In this document: one piece after another, positions 45,791 through 52,645 of the stretch | Numbering within the stretch: position 1 is the first letter of the stretch | Layout of the letters: the number at the start of each line of letters is the position of its first letter | The notes under the pieces: generated by a model | The model's input: only the letters and a program-made list of their open reading frames with translations | Told to the model about the DNA's origin: nothing | The model's database searches: none | Position numbers and translations under genes: made by a program | DNA from: Oleispirillum sp963678075 | GTDB lineage: Bacteria > Pseudomonadota > Alphaproteobacteria > Rhodospirillales > Rhodospirillaceae | Assembly: GCA_963678075.2 (NCBI GenBank) | Contig: CAXXPK010000003.1 | Coordinates: forward strand, 930,001-994,000 | Reading direction: 5' to 3' | DNA length: 64,000 nt

Positions 45791-46413
45791 TGCCAACAGG
45801 ATATTCTTGCGGCGTGCGCGTTTTGGGTCGGCGTTTGCTGGGCTTGGCCGTGGCCGCGCTGCTGAGCGTGGGAGGATTTTTGGTGACGAACGGTGAAGGA
45901 ACGGCCGAGGCCGCGCAATTGGATCTGGAAAACACCCTGTACATGGAGCTGCCGACGGGCCGCGTGGTGATCGCGATGCGTCTCGATCTAGCGCCGAATC
46001 ATGTCGCGCGGATCAAGGAATTGGTGCGCCAGGGGTTCTATGACGGCTTGGTCTTTCACCGCGCGATCGCGGGCTTCATGGCGCAAACCGGCGACCCGCA
46101 GGGGACCGGTGCCGGTGGATCGGGCAAAAAGATCAAGGGTGAGTTCTCGAAGGAATCTCATGTGCGCGGCACGGTTTCGATGGCGCGGACCAACGACCCG
46201 AACAGCGCCGACAGCCAGTTTTTCATCTGCTTGGATAAATCCGGGTGGTTGGACGGCAAATACACGATCTGGGGTCAGGTGGTTGACGGCATGGACCATG
46301 TGGACAAGATCAAGAAAGGGTCCGAGGCGATGAACGGCGCGGTGAGCGAGCCGACCGCGATGATTTTGCTGAAGGTCGCGGCCGACGCGGAACGCGCCAA
46401 AAGCTTGCAATAA
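45790..46413 (+). CDS. ppiA: Exported peptidyl-prolyl cis-trans isomerase (cyclophilin)
   Basis: A 207-residue protein with an N-terminal hydrophobic segment (about 15-32, signal peptide or anchor) and a cyclophilin domain: FHRAIAGFMAQTGDPQGTGAGGSG and SADSQFFICL. It speeds proline isomerisation in secreted proteins, probably in the periplasm. The ATG overlaps the coaD stop. The assignment to PpiA rather than another cyclophilin is by similarity only. Confidence 0.88.
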   Translation: MPTGYSCGVRVLGRRLLGLAVAALLSVGGFLVTNGEGTAEAAQLDLENTLYMELPTGRVVIAMRLDLAPNHVARIKELVRQGFYDGLVFHRAIAGFMAQTGDPQGTGAGGSGKKIKGEFSKESHVRGTVSMARTNDPNSADSQFFICLDKSGWLDGKYTIWGQVVDGMDHVDKIKKGSEAMNGAVSEPTAMILLKVAADAERAKSLQ

Positions 46414-46433
46414 CGGGTCCGTGGAATTGCGGC

Positions 46434-46462
46434 TTGACCTGATTTGCCGCCGCGATTAAAGT
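46434..46462 (+). promoter_or_regulatory. Promoter of the tRNA-Lys gene
   Basis: TTGACC (46434-46439), a 17-base spacer and TAAAGT (46457-46462), ending 31 bases before the tRNA. Confidence 0.65.
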
Positions 46463-46493
46463 CTGCGTTCCGCCGTTTTCGGCGGAAATATGC

Positions 46494-46569
46494 GAGCGCG
46501 TAGCTCAGTCGGTAGAGCGGCTGACTTTTAATCAGCGGGTCGTGGGTTCGAATCCCGCCGCGCTCACCA
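46494..46569 (+). tRNA. tRNA-Lys (anticodon UUU)
   Basis: A 76-base cloverleaf. The acceptor stem GAGCGCG (46494-46500) pairs with CGCGCTC (46559-46565); the anticodon loop CTTTTAA has TTT at 46527-46529; the T-loop GGTTCGAATCC is canonical; CCA is encoded at 46567-46569. It has its own promoter and terminator, so it is a monocistronic tRNA. Confidence 0.98.
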
Positions 46570-46579
46570 TGATTCTAAG

Positions 46580-46610
46580 GGGTTAGACGGTATCGTCTAA
46601 CCCTTTTCTT
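46580..46610 (+). terminator. Intrinsic terminator of tRNA-Lys
   Basis: A perfect 10-bp stem (46580-46589 with 46594-46603) with loop GTAT, followed by TTTTCTT. Confidence 0.92.
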
Positions 46611-46689
46611 ATGTCGGAGGGCTTGCGGAACAGGGGGCGTTCACCCCAGATTCAATGACGGTGTGTTCACGTCGATAAGGGTTCTGATC

Positions 46690-47154
46690 ATGCGGCTTTG
46701 TTATCTTCCCCTGATTCTGGCGGTGGTCGGCGTCGCCGGATGCCAATCCGGTCCCTCCGCCGGGACCTATCAGCGCAATCAGACGATGCAGGCGGCTAGC
46801 GTCGGCAAGGGCAAGATCGTTTCCTTCCGCACCGTTCAGTATTCCGGCACGCAAAGCGGCGTTGGGGTCGGCGCGGGCGCGGTGGCGGGCGGCGTCGCCG
46901 GCTCGTTCATCGGCGGCGGCACGCGGTCCAACGTTCTGGGCGCGGTCGGCGGCGCGGTTCTGGGCGGGGTGGCCGGGTCGGCGGCGGAAGAGGCGATCAC
47001 CTCGGGCGATGCGGTGGAATTCATCGTCCAGATGGACGACGGTCGTACCCTTGCCGTGGTGCAGAAGAACGAGGATGCCCTGGCGGTCGGCGAGCGGGTG
47101 ATGGTGCTGCAAGGCGGCCAGACCCGTGTCATCCGCGACACCTCGGCACAATAG
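46690..47154 (+). CDS. Glycine-zipper outer-membrane lipoprotein (SlyB/Rick17kDa type)
   Basis: A 154-residue lipoprotein. The signal peptide ends in the lipobox VAGC (Cys at about residue 18), then a Gly-rich membrane-associating stretch (VGAGAVAGGVAGSFIGGG and VGGAVLGGVAGSAAEE, about 55-105) typical of glycine-zipper 2TM proteins. ATG 46690 has AAGGG upstream at good spacing; an earlier GTG at 46663 is less likely. Family members stabilise the envelope; the exact role is unknown. Confidence 0.85.
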   Translation: MRLCYLPLILAVVGVAGCQSGPSAGTYQRNQTMQAASVGKGKIVSFRTVQYSGTQSGVGVGAGAVAGGVAGSFIGGGTRSNVLGAVGGAVLGGVAGSAAEEAITSGDAVEFIVQMDDGRTLAVVQKNEDALAVGERVMVLQGGQTRVIRDTSAQ

Positions 47155-47157
47155 GGG

Positions 47158-47877
47158 TCAGCGGAAGGTCCATATCGCGTTCAGGGCATAGTGCCAGAAC
47201 AGCAGCAGGCCGGTGACCGCGATCTGCGCCAGCAGGTAGGGAATCTCCAGCCCCTTGACCAGAAACATCATCAGCAGGGCATTCAGAACGAAGCCGCTGC
47301 CCGCCACAGCCAGAAACTTACTTAAGGCTTCGCGGTGGCGCTTGGTTCTGTGGAAGGTCAGGCGGTAGTTGAGGACATAGTTAACGACGGCGCCCGACAA
47401 GAAGCCCAGGACCGAACCCAAGACCGGATCGAACCCGAACAGCTCCACCAGGGCGGTCAAGGTCGCGTAGTGGGCCAGGGTTCCCACGGCGCCGACCGCG
47501 ACGCAGGCCCAGGCGTCGTTCGACAGCAGCCGCGCCAAACGCCAGGTCCCCCACATGCCGATTAGGCCGATGATGGCGGTCAAAAGATGCCGCCATTCGT
47601 AGATTGGCATCGGCTGGTGAGGGCCGATGCTGGCCGCGATCAGGTCGAATAGCCCGCCATAGAAGAAGAGGTTGCGATAGTGGAAGGCGTTGTCGTCGGT
47701 GAAGCCGCTGGCGTAGAAGCGAATCAGCGGTTCGCCATAGGTTTGCTGCACTTCCTCGTCGTTCGAGATGCCGTAGCTGTGGAACGTCGCCAGGACGAGC
47801 ACGATCATCACACCGAACGTCACCAGGGAGGCGGTGCGTCCGGGGTTGGCCCAAAGACGGGCGATCTGTTTTTGCAC
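47158..47877 (-). CDS. Chimera: GT-C glycosyltransferase N-terminus joined to a GtrA-type flippase
   Basis: The 239-residue frame has two unrelated halves. Residues 1-~120 (GISNDEEVQQTYGEPLIRFY, FFYGGLFDL, EWRHLLTAIIGL) resemble the first helices of a GT39-like membrane glycosyltransferase, normally ~500 residues. From about 125 a complete GtrA domain begins (VGAVGTLAHYATL, VVNYVLNYRLTF, ALNAIWTFR) with four helices, thought to flip polyprenyl-linked sugars. The junction near 47500-47520 suggests that a deletion of ~1 kb or more fused two neighbouring genes in frame. It is three bases downstream of the GT2 gene. The GtrA part may still work. Confidence 0.75.
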   Translation of the reverse strand: MQKQIARLWANPGRTASLVTFGVMIVLVLATFHSYGISNDEEVQQTYGEPLIRFYASGFTDDNAFHYRNLFFYGGLFDLIAASIGPHQPMPIYEWRHLLTAIIGLIGMWGTWRLARLLSNDAWACVAVGAVGTLAHYATLTALVELFGFDPVLGSVLGFLSGAVVNYVLNYRLTFHRTKRHREALSKFLAVAGSGFVLNALLMMFLVKGLEIPYLLAQIAVTGLLLFWHYALNAIWTFR

Positions 47878-47879
47878 CT

Positions 47880-48842
47880 TTAACGATTCCCGGATGGGGC
47901 GGCAGGTTCGGCGGCAGCGGATTCGGTGATGCCGATGCTGTCGGAGATCAGGTACATCGGACGCATTTTCACCTCAAGAAAAATGCGTCCCACGTATTCT
48001 CCCAGCACGCCGAGGGAGATCAACTGCACGCCTCCCAGGAACAACATCGAAACCATCAGCGAGGCGTATCCGGGAACGTCGATGCCGAACACCATGGTGC
48101 GGATCAGAAGCCAAAGACCGTAAAGGGAGGCAATTCCAGCGATCAGAACGCCCAAAATCGACCAGACGCGGAGCGGCAGGGTCGAGAACGAGGTGACGCC
48201 GTCCCGGGCGTAGCGAAGCAGGCTTAAAAGGCTCCACGCGGAACGGCCGGAGGCACGGTTTGCGACGTCGAAGGGCAGGCATTCCTGGCGGAAACCGACC
48301 CAACTGGTGATCCCCTTCATGAAGCGGTTGCGTTCCGGCAGAGAGACGATGGCCCGAACGACCTTGCGGTCGAACAGCCGGAAATCGCCCGCGCCCTGGG
48401 GAATGCGGACTTCGGACACCACGTCGAACAGATGATAGAAGGCGCGGCTGATCAGGCGGCGCAGCCAGAAATCGGTGGCGCGGGTGCGTCGGACCGCGAT
48501 CACCATGTCGGCACCGTTTTTCCACAACGCCAGCATTTCGGCGATCACCGCCGGGGGATGTTGCAGGTCGGCGTCCATCAAGACTACAGCGTCGCCCCTT
48601 GCGTGGCGCAAACCCGCCGCCATCCCGGCCTCCTTGCCGAAATTGCGGGCGAAACGAATGACCTTGACCCGTGGGTCCTCGCGGCTCAATTCATGCGCCA
48701 CATCAAAGGTGTTGTCGCGGCTGCCGTCATCGACCAGGATGATTTCGAAGCGGGGAGCAAGGCCCTCCAGAACGGGGGCCAGGGCCGCGTGGAGAGTCTC
48801 GAGGCCCTCGGACTCGTTGTAACAGGACACGACGACGGACAA
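47880..48842 (-). CDS. Family 2 glycosyltransferase, GtrB/ArnC-like polyprenyl-phosphate sugar transferase
   Basis: A 320-residue enzyme with a GT-A catalytic domain (SVVVSCYNESEG, EIILVDDGSRDNT, VVLMDADLQHPP) and two C-terminal helices (about 230-252 and 265-290). It should load a sugar onto undecaprenyl phosphate at the inner membrane for transfer by a GT-C enzyme such as the one now truncated downstream. The only start in the open frame is TTG 48842. Fourteen codons upstream in frame is ATG-ACC-TAA (48884-48876), so the real N-terminus may have been lost to a stop codon; this is weak, as no ribosome-binding site precedes that ATG. Confidence 0.88.
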   Translation of the reverse strand: MSVVVSCYNESEGLETLHAALAPVLEGLAPRFEIILVDDGSRDNTFDVAHELSREDPRVKVIRFARNFGKEAGMAAGLRHARGDAVVLMDADLQHPPAVIAEMLALWKNGADMVIAVRRTRATDFWLRRLISRAFYHLFDVVSEVRIPQGAGDFRLFDRKVVRAIVSLPERNRFMKGITSWVGFRQECLPFDVANRASGRSAWSLLSLLRYARDGVTSFSTLPLRVWSILGVLIAGIASLYGLWLLIRTMVFGIDVPGYASLMVSMLFLGGVQLISLGVLGEYVGRIFLEVKMRPMYLISDSIGITESAAAEPAAPSGNR

Positions 48843-48996
48843 AAGATCGAGACGCCGATTCGCAGTCTGCGGCGGTTAGGTCATCGGTGTCGTGGCTTTG
48901 GGCTGTGGTTTGGGCTGCGCGGTGCGCATATCAGGGACCTCCGGGTCAAGGTGGGGCATGGTAAACGAAAGTCCCCATGATGGGAAAGCGGAGAGA

Positions 48997-49854
48997 ATGT
49001 CCCGCACGATTCTTTGCGCGGATGACTACGGCATTTCGTTCGGGGTCTGCGACGCGATCGATTCTTTGGTCGGGGAACGGCGGTTGAGCGCGGTCGGCGC
49101 GATGACGGTGTTCCCGGAATGGCGGAAGCGGGCGGTGGGGTTGCGCGATATCGCCGCGGCGCATGGCGCGGAGGTCGGTTTGCATCTGACCCTGACCGAT
49201 CACGAACCGCTGTCCGCGCCGCGACGATTGGCGGCGGCCGGTCAGCTTCCGTCTCTATCGGCGCTGCTGCGCGATTCCCATCTGCGGCGTTTGCCGCGGG
49301 ATGAGTTGGCCAGAGAAATCCGCGCCCAGTTGGATGCCTTTGGCGGCGTACCCGCCTTTGTCGATGGTCATCAGCATGTGCATGTCTTCCCGCTGATCCG
49401 CGATCTGCTGATTGCCGAAGTCGTCGGGCGTTATGGCCGGAACTGTTGGATCCGCAGCACCGTCGAACCGTTCCCGGCGATTTTGCGGCGTGGGGTCGCG
49501 GCGTTCAAGGCGGAGGTGCTGGGCGCACGTCAGGCGCGACTGGCCGACCGCGCCGGTCTAGCGCGCAACGACAGCTTTCGCGGCGGCTGCGACCTTAGCC
49601 CGGCGTCGGCCTATGATCGCTTGTTCCCGTGTTTTCTCGACGATGCGGGGGAGACTTCCCGGCGGCCGCTGATTTTCTGCCATCCCGGTCATGTCGATGC
49701 GCTGTTGCGGGCGCGCTCGACCCTTGCCGATGCGCGGGCCTCGGAATACGCTTACTTCGCGTCGTCTCGGTTTTGCGACGACTGCGCCGCCGCCGGGTAT
49801 CGCATCGCGGCATTCGGCGAAGAACGGGGTCAAACATCCGGGGGAGGAAACTGA
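48997..49854 (+). CDS. ChbG/HpnK-family (YdjC) carbohydrate deacetylase
   Basis: A 285-residue metal-dependent deacetylase. Metal-binding motifs are ADDYG at residues 8-12, GLHLTLTD at 61-68 and DGHQHVH at 123-129. The family includes chitooligosaccharide and hopanoid-glucosamine deacetylases. The neighbouring GT2, GtrA and GT-C genes suggest a lipid-linked or envelope sugar as substrate. A start at 48958 in the same frame is possible; 48997 begins the conserved part. Confidence 0.85.
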   Translation: MSRTILCADDYGISFGVCDAIDSLVGERRLSAVGAMTVFPEWRKRAVGLRDIAAAHGAEVGLHLTLTDHEPLSAPRRLAAAGQLPSLSALLRDSHLRRLPRDELAREIRAQLDAFGGVPAFVDGHQHVHVFPLIRDLLIAEVVGRYGRNCWIRSTVEPFPAILRRGVAAFKAEVLGARQARLADRAGLARNDSFRGGCDLSPASAYDRLFPCFLDDAGETSRRPLIFCHPGHVDALLRARSTLADARASEYAYFASSRFCDDCAAAGYRIAAFGEERGQTSGGGN

Positions 49855-50105
49855 TGCAGGCGGTGTTCGTTCAGGTGAAGTGCGCGCCGGGCAAGGCCCA
49901 TGAGGTCGCGGCGGCTCTGGTTGACGATGTCGCCGAAACCTCCAAGGTCTATTCCACCTCGGGCGAGCACGACCTGCTGGCGAAGTTCTATCTGGAGGAG
50001 GGGGTCGATATCGGTCGCTTCGTGACCGAACGGGTGCAAACCATCCCCGGCATTTCCGGCACCTTCACGCTGATTACCTTCAACGCGTTTGCCTGCGGGG
50101 AGTAA
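49854..50105 (+). CDS. Stand-alone Lrp/AsnC ligand-binding (RAM) domain protein
   Basis: An 83-residue single-domain protein, AVFVQVKCAPGKAHEVA to STSGEHDLLAKFYLEEG and GISGTFTLITF, equal to the effector-binding half of Lrp regulators without the DNA-binding half. Such proteins form rings that may bind amino acids. GGGGGAGGA ends six bases before the ATG, which overlaps the deacetylase stop. Confidence 0.88.
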   Translation: MQAVFVQVKCAPGKAHEVAAALVDDVAETSKVYSTSGEHDLLAKFYLEEGVDIGRFVTERVQTIPGISGTFTLITFNAFACGE

Positions 50106-50115
50106 GGGCGCGGAT

Positions 50116-50310
50116 TTATTTCGTTCCGTGCTTTTTCATCAGGTGGACGCCGCCTGCGGCCATGCCGCCGAAGCACGCCCACCACAGCAGCGCCGTGGTC
50201 ATGTTCTCTTTTCCAATCGGCAGGCTGAACCAGCCGAACCAGCTTTCGAAGATCTGAAGCGCGAGGGCGGCGAAGCCGACCACGAACAGAACGCGTCCAA
50301 GCAGCAGCAT
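50116..50310 (-). CDS. Small two-helix membrane protein of unknown function
   Basis: The 64-residue product has two hydrophobic helices (about 2-22 and 38-56) and a basic C-terminus (LMKKHGTK). Start 50310 has GGGAGA nine bases upstream; the frame is also open to 50370. I do not recognise a family. Confidence 0.55.
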   Translation of the reverse strand: MLLLGRVLFVVGFAALALQIFESWFGWFSLPIGKENMTTALLWWACFGGMAAGGVHLMKKHGTK

Positions 50311-50469
50311 GCGGATTATCTCCCCGATCTCACGGGACCGACATATTAGCGTTTGCTGGTCGCGATGCAACCGGCTTCGTCGGCATGTCGGTCATTCATA
50401 CTTTTGGTCTATGCGTAACGCGATCGTGCGGGGTTGTGGTGGGGTTTGGTGGCGTGAATCATCTTTAGG

Positions 50470-50497
50470 TTGATCCTTACGTATGAAATTGTATAAT
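50470..50497 (+). promoter_or_regulatory. Strong sigma-70-like promoter with a duplicated -10 segment
   Basis: TTGATC (50470-50475), a 16-base spacer and perfect TATAAT (50492-50497). The segment GTATAATCGA at 50491-50500 is repeated exactly at 50507-50516, giving a second TATAAT. It precedes the gene at 50577. Confidence 0.6.
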
Positions 50498-50576
50498 CGA
50501 AGGTGTGTATAATCGATCCACAGTCCCTCCGCGTCTTTCTTTCGCGTCATTTAGGGGCACGCGGGGAGGTTCAGCC

Positions 50577-50939
50577 ATGATTTTCGATCGTTCCCAGCCA
50601 ATGGGCTCATTCCTTGCGTCGGAGGATACGCTCGATTTTGCTTCCACCGACGCCGCCGACCCACCGCGAGGGCGACACGGCGACGATCTTTTCGTGCTGC
50701 GTGGGACGGTTCCCGCGATGAGTCGTGGTCGGTGCCGGGGAGAAAGCGGCGATGTCCAGGACACCCTGGATCTGGAAGAGGTCTCCGGCGCCGATTGGAC
50801 GGCGGCCATGGGCGAGCGCCGGAGCGTCCGAGCGGGAAACGACGGGGAGGCGGAGCTGGTCCTCGTTGACGAAGTCAAACCCGCTCGCGGGCGACGTTTC
50901 TTCCATCGCGTCCGTGAGACCGTTGTCTGGTGGCGATGA
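50577..50939 (+). CDS. Hypothetical protein
   Basis: The 120-residue product (MIFDRSQPMGSFLASEDTLDF onward) is not recognised; it is acidic in the middle, basic and Trp-rich at the end, with no signal peptide or helix. Support comes from GGGGAGG eight bases before the ATG and a good promoter at 50470. Against it, the 3' end overlaps the convergent Nudix gene by 65 bases and alternative frames are also open here. Confidence 0.4.
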   Translation: MIFDRSQPMGSFLASEDTLDFASTDAADPPRGRHGDDLFVLRGTVPAMSRGRCRGESGDVQDTLDLEEVSGADWTAAMGERRSVRAGNDGEAELVLVDEVKPARGRRFFHRVRETVVWWR

Positions 50940-51363
50940 TTTGGCGTGTCTGCGCGCGATGGACGAGGCCCGGCATGCGGCGAAGCGGCACCCAAAGCAA
51001 ATGCGCGGCATCGTCGCCGGCGCGGGCTCGGCCCTGCCAGGCGAAAATCCGGAAACAGGCGATCCGGTAAAGGCGGCCATTGGGGGCCGTGACATCAACC
51101 CGTGCGAAGGGTATGGCGTGGCGCACGATGAGGCCGGTTTCCTCTCGGATTTCGCGGACGAGGGCGGCCCTTGGGGTTTTCCCGCCCTCGATGCGCCCAC
51201 CGGGCAGCGACCACTCGCCCTGGCGCGGGGGGTGTCCGCGTCGGACCAGCAGGACGCATCCTTCGCGCAACAGCAGGCCGCTGACGCAAGGGAAGGGCGT
51301 TCGGGCGGTTTTGTGAAAGCCGAGAGCCTCTTGACGACGCATCTGGTCAGGACTCCCCGTCAT
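50875..51363 (-). CDS. Nudix hydrolase family protein
   Basis: A 162-residue protein with a Nudix box at residues 55-78 (GGRIEGGKTP and REIREETGL). The REUXEEXGU part holding the metal-binding glutamates is intact, but the first Glu of the GX5E part is Lys62. The substrate is unknown; these enzymes cleave nucleoside diphosphates linked to another group. Start 51363 is preceded by GGGGA at eight bases. The C-terminus is Arg-rich and overlaps the gene at 50577. Confidence 0.78.
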   Translation of the reverse strand: MTGSPDQMRRQEALGFHKTARTPFPCVSGLLLREGCVLLVRRGHPPRQGEWSLPGGRIEGGKTPRAALVREIREETGLIVRHAIPFARVDVTAPNGRLYRIACFRIFAWQGRARAGDDAAHLLWVPLRRMPGLVHRAQTRQIIATRQRSHGRDGRNVARERV

Positions 51364-51448
51364 GCGTATCATCCCCATGTGATGCGTTTGGCGAACACTA
51401 CAAGCCATGATGAAGACGGTTATTCCTCGTGAGCCGAAAGGACCTGAA

Positions 51449-51811
51449 ATGGCCGAGCCGCGGATCATGGATCGCAAGGTGGTTCCATCCGAGACCGCGC
51501 TCTTCCGGGAGGGCAGCGAGGGCGATGTCGCCTACCTGGTGCAAAAGGGTACCGTCGAGATCTATAAGGAACTTCCCGACGGCTCTGAACGGCGGGTTGG
51601 CCTGATTACCGAGGGCGGCATCTTCGGCGAAATGGCCTTGATCGACAATCAGCCGCGGATGGCTAACGCCAGGACCGTGGAATCCTGTACCCTGGTCGTG
51701 ATCAATCGCATGATGTTCGAGGAACGCCTGCATAAACTTGACTCCTTCACCCGTGGGCTGCTGAATATGCTGGTGCGCAATCTGCGTGAAATTTCCAATC
51801 GTGAAACCTAG
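51449..51811 (+). CDS. Cyclic-nucleotide-binding domain protein
   Basis: A 120-residue single cNMP-binding beta-roll: LFREGSEGDVAYLVQKGTVEI, then GIFGEMALIDNQPRMANARTV in the phosphate-binding cassette position. No DNA-binding domain is attached. AAAGGA lies upstream of ATG 51449, which I prefer over ATG 51407. It is 24 bases upstream of the DUF502 gene and may act with it. Confidence 0.88.
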   Translation: MAEPRIMDRKVVPSETALFREGSEGDVAYLVQKGTVEIYKELPDGSERRVGLITEGGIFGEMALIDNQPRMANARTVESCTLVVINRMMFEERLHKLDSFTRGLLNMLVRNLREISNRET

Positions 51812-51835
51812 GGACAAGGGCGGAAAAATCCAAGA

Positions 51836-52645
51836 ATGAGCGTATCGTCTCAGAATGGCGTGAAGCGTTCGCTGCAGAAGAAGCCGCCGCGTGGCAAAGG
51901 GGCACGGAAATCCGGCCTGTTCGCGCGGCTGCGCGGCTATTTCCTGGCGGGCCTGCTGGTAACGTCGCCGGCTGCCTTGACCCTTTACCTGGCGTGGATG
52001 TTTATTTCCTTCGTCGATGCCCAGGTCGGCGCGATTCTGCCGCCGCAGTATAGTCCCGGCACCTATCTGAATTTCGACGTGCCGGGTTTTGGCGTGCTGG
52101 TGTTATTCGTGACGATGACCGTGATCGGCGCGGCGACCGCCTGTCTGATTGGGCGTCTTTTGCTGCGTTGGGGGGAAAGCGTTCTCAGCCGGATGCCGGT
52201 GATTCGCGGCATCTACAGTTCGTTGAAGCAGTTGTTCGAAACCGTTCTGTCGCAGAAGTCCTCGGCCTTTCGGCAGTGCGTTCTGGTCGAATATCCACGG
52301 CGCGGCATCTGGGTCTTGGGGTTCATCAGCGGCATCACCGAAGGTGAGGTGCAAAGCTTGACCGACGACGAGGTGCTGAACGTTTTCGTGCCGACGACGC
52401 CGAATCCGACCTCGGGCTTTTTGTTGTTCGTGCCACGCGCCGATGTCGTGCTGTTGAGCATGACGGTCGAGGAGGGGATCAAGATGGTGATTTCGGGCGG
52501 TATCGTGGTGCCGCCGGATCGGCGCCCGAAGGAGGCCCGCCGCGCCAAGGTCGCCTCGGTCGTGAAGGACTCTCCGGCGGTTCTCAGCCCGACCGCAGGG
52601 TCTCCGCCACCGCGTCCCGCGAAAACAGATACAACAAACACCTGA
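51836..52645 (+). CDS. DUF502 family membrane protein
   Basis: A 269-residue protein with two transmembrane helices (about 34-60 and 84-108), a basic N-terminus, and the conserved IRGIYSSLKQLFETVL and NPTSGFLLFVPR segments of DUF502. The function is unknown. The Pro-rich tail is variable. Its 3' end overlaps convergent recG by about 60 bases. Confidence 0.88.
   Translation: MSVSSQNGVKRSLQKKPPRGKGARKSGLFARLRGYFLAGLLVTSPAALTLYLAWMFISFVDAQVGAILPPQYSPGTYLNFDVPGFGVLVLFVTMTVIGAATACLIGRLLLRWGESVLSRMPVIRGIYSSLKQLFETVLSQKSSAFRQCVLVEYPRRGIWVLGFISGITEGEVQSLTDDEVLNVFVPTTPNPTSGFLLFVPRADVVLLSMTVEEGIKMVISGGIVVPPDRRPKEARRAKVASVVKDSPAVLSPTAGSPPPRPAKTDTTNT

Noticed and set aside
48876..48884. A nonsense mutation at codon 3 of the GT2 gene (ATG-ACC-TAA)
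   Set aside because: No ribosome-binding site precedes that ATG and TTG 48842 already includes all conserved sequence; noted in the gene entry only.
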